Below, piece after piece: positions 57,850 to 64,000 of a stretch of 64,000 nt of DNA. Source of the stretch: Rhodoferax aquaticus (GTDB lineage Bacteria > Pseudomonadota > Gammaproteobacteria > Burkholderiales > Burkholderiaceae_C); NCBI RefSeq assembly GCF_006974105.1, contig NZ_CP036282.1, positions 372,001 to 436,000 of the forward strand. The letters run 5' to 3'. The translations under genes and the position numbers were made by a program. The notes beneath the pieces were generated by a model. It ran no database searches. It was given only the letters and a program-made list of their open reading frames with translations, and was not told the DNA's origin. The stretch's first letter is position 1. Each line of letters opens with the position of its first letter.

Positions 57850-59283
57850 TTAACTGACCGCGCAAATTTTCAGCATATTGGTGCCGCCAGGTGCCCCCAT
57901 GGGCTCGCCGCAAGTAATGGCGTAAACGTCGCCCTTTTGCACAATGCCACGGGACTTCAGATGGTTCTCAGCATCTTGCAACGCCGTGTCACGGTCAGCG
58001 CTAGTGCCCATCAGCAAGGGGCGTACGTTGCGGTACAGAGTCATCTTGCGCTGTGTGGCTACTTTGGGCGTCAATGCATAGATGGGGACATGCACCAAAT
58101 GACGGCTCATCCAAAGGGCTGTAGAGCCGCTGTCGGTCATTGCCACAATGGCTTTAGCATCCAAATGGTGGGCTGTAAACAGGGCCCCCATAGCGATGGT
58201 TTGGTCAATACGGTGGAAGGTTTTTCCCGTGAAGTCTGCGTCGAGCTTCACGTGCTCTCCACTCTCGGCAGCGAGGCAAATTTTGGCCATTTCAATCACG
58301 GTTTCCAATGGGTACTTGCCTGCTGCAGTTTCTGCAGACAACATCACCGCATCGGTGCCGTCCAGTACCGCATTGGCTACATCGCTGACTTCCGCACGGG
58401 TGGGCACGGGGTTGGTGATCATGGACTCCATCATCTGCGTGGCGGTAATGACCACCTTGTCGTGCGCACGAGCCAACTTGATCATGCGTTTTTGCAGAGC
58501 AGGCACAGCGGCATTGCCCACCTCTACCGCCAAGTCACCCCGAGCGACCATGATGCCGTCACTGGCAAGCAAAATTTCTTCCAAGCGAGGAATGGCTTCT
58601 GCGCGTTCAATTTTGGCAATCAGGCTAGGAACGTGGTTGTATTCTGCTGCGGCCACATTGCACAGTTGGCGCGCCATTTCCATGTCGGTGGCGTTCTTGG
58701 GAAAGCTCACTGCCACATAGTCCGCCTGGAAGCTCATCGCCGTGCGGATGTCTTCCATGTCTTTGCCTGTAAGAGCCGGGGCGGTCAAGCCACCGCCTTG
58801 CTTGTTGATGCCCTTGTTGTTCGACAACTCCCCGCCCAACTTCACGGTGGTAAACACTTGTTCACCTTTGACCGAGTCGACTGTGATCACGATCAAGCCG
58901 TCGTTGAGTAGCAATACGTCGCCTGACTTCACTTCACGTGGAAGTGCTTTGTAGTCGAGTCCCACCGCGTCAATGTCGCCGAGTTCCGTGCGAGCGGCGT
59001 CCAGAACAAACTTTTGGCCAGGCTCCAGCATGACCTTGCCTTCAGCAAACTTGCCCACACGGATCTTGGGTCCTTGCAGGTCGGCCATGATGGCGACCTC
59101 ACGCCCTGCACGAATAGCAGCCTCACGTACCAAGCGGGCGCGGTCAATGTGGTCTTGTGCCTTTCCATGGCTGAAATTCAATCGCACCACGTTGACACCG
59201 GCGCGAATCATTTGCTCCAGCAACGCTGGATCACTGGATGCTGGGCCGAGAGTAGCTACGATTTTTGTTGCGCGACGGGGCAT
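57850..59283 (-). CDS. pyk: Pyruvate kinase
   Basis: 477 residues. Transfers phosphate from phosphoenolpyruvate to ADP. Motifs are 'MPRRATKIVATLGPASS', 'VVRLNFSHG', 'KIERAEAIPRLEEIL' and 'VMVARGDLAVEVG', with 'TQMMESMI' and the catalytic Lys region. Length typical for the bacterial enzyme. Confidence 0.97.
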   Translation of the reverse strand: MPRRATKIVATLGPASSDPALLEQMIRAGVNVVRLNFSHGKAQDHIDRARLVREAAIRAGREVAIMADLQGPKIRVGKFAEGKVMLEPGQKFVLDAARTELGDIDAVGLDYKALPREVKSGDVLLLNDGLIVITVDSVKGEQVFTTVKLGGELSNNKGINKQGGGLTAPALTGKDMEDIRTAMSFQADYVAVSFPKNATDMEMARQLCNVAAAEYNHVPSLIAKIERAEAIPRLEEILLASDGIMVARGDLAVEVGNAAVPALQKRMIKLARAHDKVVITATQMMESMITNPVPTRAEVSDVANAVLDGTDAVMLSAETAAGKYPLETVIEMAKICLAAESGEHVKLDADFTGKTFHRIDQTIAMGALFTAHHLDAKAIVAMTDSGSTALWMSRHLVHVPIYALTPKVATQRKMTLYRNVRPLLMGTSADRDTALQDAENHLKSRGIVQKGDVYAITCGEPMGAPGGTNMLKICAVS

Positions 59284-59394
59284 GGGGTCAGACTCCTGTA
59301 ATTAAGTTTCTATTTTCCCATGGAACCGGTTACAGAGGCGTGTCGATTAGTTACATGTTTTTGGCGTCAATCGCCTGTGACCTGAAGTCCTTTT

Positions 59395-60459
59395 TCACGC
59401 CCTTGAGTCGAACTGCAAAATAGCGCGCGCAATGTGCTCCAAGGGCATGATGTCATCCACCGCTTGCAGCTTGATGGCCTCTTTGGGCATGCCAAAAACG
59501 ACACAGGTTTCTTCGTTTTGGGCAATGGTCCTTGCGCCACCGTCGTGCATCAGCTTCATACCTCGCGCGCCGTCATCCCCCATGCCGGTCATGATGATGC
59601 CTAGTGCGTCCGCTCCTGCACATTCAGCAGCCGACCTGAACAACACATCTACCGAGGGCTTGTGTCGGTTCACGGGCGGGCCATCTACGACATGCACAAA
59701 GTACTGCCCCGCCGACTTGAACAGCTGCATATGGCGGCCACCCGGTGCAATAAGGGCAACGCCTCGCTCTAGCCGATCTCCCTCCTTGGCTTCACGGACA
59801 TTCATAGCGCAAACACCATCTAGGCGAGAAGCGTACATGGCGGTGAATTTTTCAGGCATGTGCTGCGTGATTGCGATGCCTGGCGCATCTGCAGGGAGGC
59901 TTAGCAATACGACTTCCAGCGCCTGAGTACCCCCCGTGGAGCTACCGATCACCACAGGCTTGTTCATGGCCAGCGCATGCACTGAAGACAAGCCGGCGGC
60001 ACGAGTAGGCGTTGTTCTTGTGTGGGAAATGGCCTCTACGTGCGTGCCGCGTGCACGGGGCTTGGATCGTGCCGCCGTCTTGAGTGTTTGAATCATTTCC
60101 CTGCGGGAATCATCCAAAAACTGCTTGAGTCCGAGCTTTGGCTTAGCCAAAACCGCGACGGCTCCCGCAGACAATGCTTCTAGAGCAACCTTGCTGCCTT
60201 CGGTTGAGAGCGTGGAGCAAATCACGGTAGGTATCGGGTTACTAGCCATGATTTGGCGCAAAAAGGTAAGGCCGTCCATGCCTGGCATTTCGATGTCGAG
60301 CAGGAGCACGTCAGGCGCTCGCTTCTTGATCATCTCCATGGCCAGCAGAGGGTTGGGCGCGCTGCCAATCAGCTCCACCTCTGGATTGCCAGACAGCATG
60401 TGCGCCAGCGCTTGACGCACCACAGCCGAGTCATCCACCACAAATACTTTAACGCTCAT
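59395..60459 (-). CDS. cheB: Chemotaxis response regulator protein-glutamate methylesterase
   Basis: 354 residues: N-terminal receiver (about 3-120, phospho-acceptor Asp in 'VLLLDIEMPGMDGL') and a C-terminal methylesterase/deamidase domain with catalytic Ser in 'IGSSTGGTQAL', His in 'ITQHMPEKFT' and Asp in 'MTGMGDDGARG'. Removes methyl groups from MCPs during adaptation. Overlaps the end of cheD by 11 bases. Confidence 0.97.
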   Translation of the reverse strand: MSVKVFVVDDSAVVRQALAHMLSGNPEVELIGSAPNPLLAMEMIKKRAPDVLLLDIEMPGMDGLTFLRQIMASNPIPTVICSTLSTEGSKVALEALSAGAVAVLAKPKLGLKQFLDDSRREMIQTLKTAARSKPRARGTHVEAISHTRTTPTRAAGLSSVHALAMNKPVVIGSSTGGTQALEVVLLSLPADAPGIAITQHMPEKFTAMYASRLDGVCAMNVREAKEGDRLERGVALIAPGGRHMQLFKSAGQYFVHVVDGPPVNRHKPSVDVLFRSAAECAGADALGIIMTGMGDDGARGMKLMHDGGARTIAQNEETCVVFGMPKEAIKLQAVDDIMPLEHIARAILQFDSRA

Positions 60460-60934
60460 AGAGTTGTCCTTGATCTGAAAAAACAGTTTCCACTACGGGC
60501 TCATGGGGCCCTACTGTCCAGGACACCTTGCGATAACCTGCTCCCCCTACATGCTGTTCTACCACCGCAATGCGGTGCTGCTGCAAAAAGCCCAGCACCC
60601 ACTCTGTGTTGCTCGCTCCCACGTGCTTCTCGCGAAACAAGTGGGGAAACATGTTTCCACCCCCGTAGACGTAGGCGTCACACAAGTGTGGCGTGATGCC
60701 AATGGCTCGCAAGCGTCCGAACATGTCCGCCATCGCTGCGTTCCCAAACGCGGTGTTGTGCGCGCTATTGGTTTGGGAGATCCCCACATGAACGATATGG
60801 CACATGGCCCCGACGGTGCGTCTAGGATCGGTCAAGATGACGCTAACGCACGATCCCAACAAAGTTTTGAGCTCGTCGCCTACAAAGCCGATAGCCACAT
60901 CGCCCGGCATGAGGTCATAGCTTTGGTTGCTCAT
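60449..60934 (-). CDS. cheD: Chemoreceptor glutamine deamidase CheD
   Basis: 161 residues. The catalytic Cys and His lie in 'LGSCVSVILTDP' and 'MCHIVHVG', as in the CheD family. Deamidates Gln residues of MCPs and tunes receptor state. Overlaps cheR by four bases (ATGA) and cheB by eleven, so the three genes are coupled. Confidence 0.93.
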   Translation of the reverse strand: MSNQSYDLMPGDVAIGFVGDELKTLLGSCVSVILTDPRRTVGAMCHIVHVGISQTNSAHNTAFGNAAMADMFGRLRAIGITPHLCDAYVYGGGNMFPHLFREKHVGASNTEWVLGFLQQHRIAVVEQHVGGAGYRKVSWTVGPHEPVVETVFSDQGQLYER

Positions 60935-61749
60935 GCCACCTTTCTAAATGCGCCGGGTTGAACGGTAATCAATGGGGTGTCACATTGCGCACGACCTTCC
61001 GCGGTACCCAAAAAGAATAGACCCCCGGGCTTGAGTGTTTGTAGCACGCGGTCTACCACATCGCGCTTGGTCGGAGCATCAAAGTAAATCAACACATTGC
61101 GCAAAAACACGACGTCAAAGGGCCCCAAGCCTTCAAAAGGCTTGCAAAGGTTGAGCTGCCCAAACTGCACACGTGAGCGAATTTTTTCGTGGACCATGGA
61201 CTGTCCCTCCGACTCCCCTTCGCCCCTTAAGCAGTAGCGGCGCAGGCGATCGGCTGAGACATCGCGCAGACGGTCTTGGGGGTACACGCCCTCCTTGGCA
61301 CTGAGCAACACCCGATGGCTGATATCGGTCCCCAAAATACTCCACTCAGGCCCTATTTTTCCGGATATCTGCATGTCTGACAGCAGCATGGCTGTGCTGT
61401 AAGCCTCGTCCCCAAATGAGGATGCTGCGCTCCAAATGCTCAAAGGTTCTTTGCTCTTGCGGGCGCTAAGTTCGGCCTCCAGCAGCTCGTAATGCTTGGG
61501 CTCGCGAAAAAAATAGGTTTCATTGGTCGTAAGTAGGTCAACCGCCATTTGGAATTCGCTTGCCTGCGTCTCGTCTTGCAAGATAGCGATGTAATCTGCA
61601 AAACCTTCAAGCCCAAGGCGTTGAATACGAGGCGCCAAACGGGACTGGATCAAAGACTTCTTGGAGTCGCTGTACGAAAGGCCAACGGCTTCGTACATGA
61701 TGTCGCCGATGGTCTTGAACTGCGCGTCGCTAAAGGTGATTGCGGCCAT
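60931..61749 (-). CDS. cheR: Chemotaxis protein methyltransferase
   Basis: 272 residues: N-terminal helical CheR_N (about 5-65) and SAM-dependent CheR catalytic domain ('LSIWSAASSFGDEAYSTAML', 'VVFLRNVLIYFD'). Adds methyl groups to Glu of MCPs. E. coli-type CheR docks on a C-terminal pentapeptide; the DWETF tails of the 14.5-22.2 kb receptors provide it. The ATG abuts the cheV stop. Confidence 0.97.
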   Translation of the reverse strand: MAAITFSDAQFKTIGDIMYEAVGLSYSDSKKSLIQSRLAPRIQRLGLEGFADYIAILQDETQASEFQMAVDLLTTNETYFFREPKHYELLEAELSARKSKEPLSIWSAASSFGDEAYSTAMLLSDMQISGKIGPEWSILGTDISHRVLLSAKEGVYPQDRLRDVSADRLRRYCLRGEGESEGQSMVHEKIRSRVQFGQLNLCKPFEGLGPFDVVFLRNVLIYFDAPTKRDVVDRVLQTLKPGGLFFLGTAEGRAQCDTPLITVQPGAFRKVA

Positions 61750-62712
61750 CTATGCGCTTCCAGGCAGAACGCTGCGAATGGTGGCTGCTAGCTCACGCGG
61801 GGAGAATTTGGCCACGTAACCATCAGCACCTACTTTTTTGACATGATTTTCATTGGTCGTTCCGGTGAGTGACGAGTGGATCACTACAGGCAGGGATTTG
61901 AACTTGGGGTTGAGCTTGATGTGCCGGGTCAGAGTGAATCCATCCATCTCTGGCATTTCCAGATCGGTCAAAACCACAGAAATGCGGTCGTAGATGGTTT
62001 TGCCTTCCGCCTCAGCTTCTTCCGATAAGGCTTGTATGCGCTCCCACGCTTCTTTACCTGTCTTGGTCATGATGTAAGGGGCCCCCATGGCCTTCAAGCC
62101 CAGCTCAATGACGGTGCGTGCGACGGGCGAATCGTCCGCAACCAAAATGATATGTCCAGGGGGCAGGTTGATACGCGGGCCTACCACTTCCTTGCTTATT
62201 TCCTCCGTGGTTACAGGCATGACGGTCTTGAGAATCTGCTCCACGTCCAGTACCTGAGCGAGCCGCGTGTTGGCGGTGGCACCATCAAGCCGTGCGATGC
62301 CGGTAATCAAGGCACCAGCGTGGCTGCTCTCAGCGGGCAGCACTTGGTCCCAATCGAGTCGGACGATCTCTCGCACGTCTTCCACCGCAAATGCTTGCAC
62401 GGTGCGACCAAATTCTGTGACCATCAAAATGGTCAGGCCTTTTTTGGGCGTGCAACCCACCACAGCTGGCAGGTTGATGACGGGGATGATCTGTCCGCGA
62501 ATATTGGCTACCCCCATCAAGTGTTCATGGGCATTTGCCAACGCCGTAACCGGGGGCATGACCAGCACTTCTCTTACCTTAAATACGTTGATCCCAAAGA
62601 GCTCGCGCTGTGCAAGGTGCGGTGCTTCGCCCAAGCGAAACAGCAGCAGCTCAAACTTGTTGTTGCCCGCTAGCTTGGTGCGTTCTTCGATCTCATGCTG
62701 GGTATTTTTCAT
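61750..62712 (-). CDS. cheV: Chemotaxis coupling protein CheV
   Basis: 320 residues: N-terminal CheW-like domain (about 20-165, 'LFGINVFKVREVL', 'GVANIRGQIIPVINLP') fused to a C-terminal receiver (about 190-315, phospho-acceptor Asp in 'VVLTDLEMPEMDGF'). It links receptors to CheA and allows phosphorylation-dependent adaptation. Second gene of the operon, after an MCP. Confidence 0.95.
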   Translation of the reverse strand: MKNTQHEIEERTKLAGNNKFELLLFRLGEAPHLAQRELFGINVFKVREVLVMPPVTALANAHEHLMGVANIRGQIIPVINLPAVVGCTPKKGLTILMVTEFGRTVQAFAVEDVREIVRLDWDQVLPAESSHAGALITGIARLDGATANTRLAQVLDVEQILKTVMPVTTEEISKEVVGPRINLPPGHIILVADDSPVARTVIELGLKAMGAPYIMTKTGKEAWERIQALSEEAEAEGKTIYDRISVVLTDLEMPEMDGFTLTRHIKLNPKFKSLPVVIHSSLTGTTNENHVKKVGADGYVAKFSPRELAATIRSVLPGSA

Positions 62713-62758
62713 TCAAAAATGCTCCAAGTAGTTGGCTAAGTGTTTGGGGCCTAGCGGT

Positions 62759-64000
62759 TCAATACGGTTTGAAATTTCCACTCCCACCGCGTACAGCGCC
62801 TGCACCTAGTGGCGCGCCTAAGCGGGGAGGGGCACCGCGCCTCTCTTGCGAGACAGGCTCGGCTCGGCTACGTACGCGGGGGCTTTCGTTGTCCACCTTG
62901 AAGAATGAAACACTCTGCTGCAATTGCTCGGCTTGGCTGGACAACTCTTCACTGGTTGCTGCCAACTCTTCGGAGGCCGATGCATTTTGCTGCGTGGCTT
63001 TGGAGAGCTGCCCCATGGCGCCGCCGATTTGGGAAACGGATTCGCTTTGCTCTGCACTGGCGGCCGCTATCTCTTGGACGAGCTCACTGGTACGTTGGAT
63101 GCTGGGGACAATTTCGTCCAGCAATTTGCCCGCACGTTCGGCGGTGGACACACTGCTGCCCGCCAAGTCGCCTATTTCCTTGGCGGCCTCTTGGCTGCGC
63201 TCTGCCAACTTACGTACCTCGGCTGCAACCACGGCAAATCCTTTGCCGTGCTCTCCGGCGCGGGCGGCCTCTATCGCAGCGTTCAGAGCCAAAAGGTTGG
63301 TCTGGTAGGCAATATCGTCCACGATACCAATCTTGGCAGCTATCTGCTTCATAGCGAACACCGTCTGGCTCACGGCTTCGCCACCGTCCACCGCTTCTTT
63401 GCTCGTCTTCATGGCCATGCCATCCGTCACTTTGGCGTTGTCACTGTTTTGACTAATGGACGCTGACATTACGTCGATCGAAGCCGTTGTCTCCTCCACA
63501 TTGGCGGCTTGTTCGCTAGCGGCTTGGGACAGTGACTGTGCCGTCGAGCTCACTTGGTTGGCGGCGCCAGTCAGAGCATCGGCGGCACCACGCACTTCAA
63601 CCATCACGCGGCTCAGGTTGTCTGCGGTGGTGTTGACGCTGTCTTTCACTTTGCCAAATAGGCCAAGGTAGTCGCGCTCAATGCGCTGCGTCAAGTCGCC
63701 ATCTGCGAAGGCAGCAAGTACATGGGCTACGTCCGAGAGGCCTTTTTCACTGGTGTCCAAGAGCTGGTTCATGCCAATTGACAATGTGCCAAAGAAGCCT
63801 GGTTGCCCGGTTTCTGCCAATCGTTGGGTAAAGTCTCCTTCTGAAGCCGCCTTCACAATGGAGGCAAGTGCAGTCTCCATACCGACTTCGGCGGTACGGT
63901 CAGTCCACTCCACCACGGTACCTACGCGGGTTCCGTCGGCGTCGACGACCGGATTTGCTGCCAGTCCGAAATACAAGTCTCCCACTTTGATTTGGGTTTT
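62759..64000 (-). CDS. Methyl-accepting chemotaxis protein, C-terminal part (cut by window edge)
   Basis: The frame is open to the right edge; about 413 residues remain. The end of a PAS-like region ('[30 protein letters not shown]') is followed by two HAMP-like repeats (about 35-135) and a signalling domain with tip '[26 protein letters not shown]'. It has a different signalling subclass from the MCP array and lacks the DWETF tail (ends 'GNFKPY'). Likely first gene in view of the cheV-cheR-cheD-cheB operon. Confidence 0.93.
   Translation of the reverse strand, partial: KTQIKVGDLYFGLAANPVVDADGTRVGTVVEWTDRTAEVGMETALASIVKAASEGDFTQRLAETGQPGFFGTLSIGMNQLLDTSEKGLSDVAHVLAAFADGDLTQRIERDYLGLFGKVKDSVNTTADNLSRVMVEVRGAADALTGAANQVSSTAQSLSQAASEQAANVEETTASIDVMSASISQNSDNAKVTDGMAMKTSKEAVDGGEAVSQTVFAMKQIAAKIGIVDDIAYQTNLLALNAAIEAARAGEHGKGFAVVAAEVRKLAERSQEAAKEIGDLAGSSVSTAERAGKLLDEIVPSIQRTSELVQEIAAASAEQSESVSQIGGAMGQLSKATQQNASASEELAATSEELSSQAEQLQQSVSFFKVDNESPRVRSRAEPVSQERRGAPPRLGAPLGAGAVRGGSGNFKPY

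Overview
The window looks like chromosome of a freshwater betaproteobacterium of the family Comamonadaceae (Rhodoferax/Albidiferax-like). This is inferred from gene families and gene order (argS-SPOR-dsbA, lptA-lptB-rpoN, queA-tgt near recG, pyk-fba-purC, a PhaM phasin-like regulator, a DUF3567 protein, an orphan Bug/TctC receptor), not from a marker-gene comparison. Coding density is high. No stretch longer than about 300 bases lacks a gene, and I saw no rRNA or tRNA gene, prophage, IS element or CRISPR array.

Layout. 1-8.4 kb: the end of a Ser/Thr-kinase-like gene, phosphatidylserine decarboxylase, a methyl-accepting chemotaxis protein (MCP) with an unusual N-terminal extension, purU, and housekeeping or unknown genes, ending with a DksA-type zinc-finger gene. 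8.5-12.3 kb: a copper-handling cluster (DUF2946, YcnI/DUF1775, PCu(A)C chaperone, second DUF2946, PepSY membrane protein) headed by a perfect FNR/ANR-type palindrome shared with the divergent dksA-like gene. 12.4-14.4 kb: phaM and a FIST-domain sensor. 14.5-22.7 kb: four tandem MCP genes, the first broken by an in-frame TAA, all ending in a DWETF tail. 22.8-33 kb: tgt, queA, a Bug receptor, a serine/threonine dehydratase, recG, transporters and a periplasmic binding protein. 33-39 kb: a PAS histidine kinase, oxyR next to a Dyp-type peroxidase, ubiA and a PsiF-like protein. 39-47 kb: argS, SPOR protein, dsbA, lptA, lptB, rpoN, an RNA methyltransferase and a PIN protein in a tight run. 47-54.5 kb: a binding protein, an FMN-type glutamate-synthase-family protein, a SEC-C protein, a divergent LysR/epimerase pair and a second PAS kinase. 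54.6-59.3 kb (minus strand): pyk, fba, purC, pgpA, cinA-like. 59.4-64 kb (minus strand): a chemotaxis operon running from a cut MCP through cheV, cheR and cheD to cheB.

The genes make a coherent chemotaxis story: the DWETF tails on the 14.5-22.2 kb receptors are the kind of tether that CheR and CheB bind, and both enzymes are encoded at the right end. cheA, cheW and cheY are not in the window.

The most interesting signal that genes alone do not explain is a dispersed 45-bp repeat with fixed internal spacing: about four bases ending in CT or CA, 9 bases, RTAGYTN, 20 bases, then GC-rich bases. I found nine copies. Six are intergenic; three lie in frame inside genes, where they encode the ycnI signal-peptide core, part of the rpoN region I/II linker and the C-terminus of the PIN protein.
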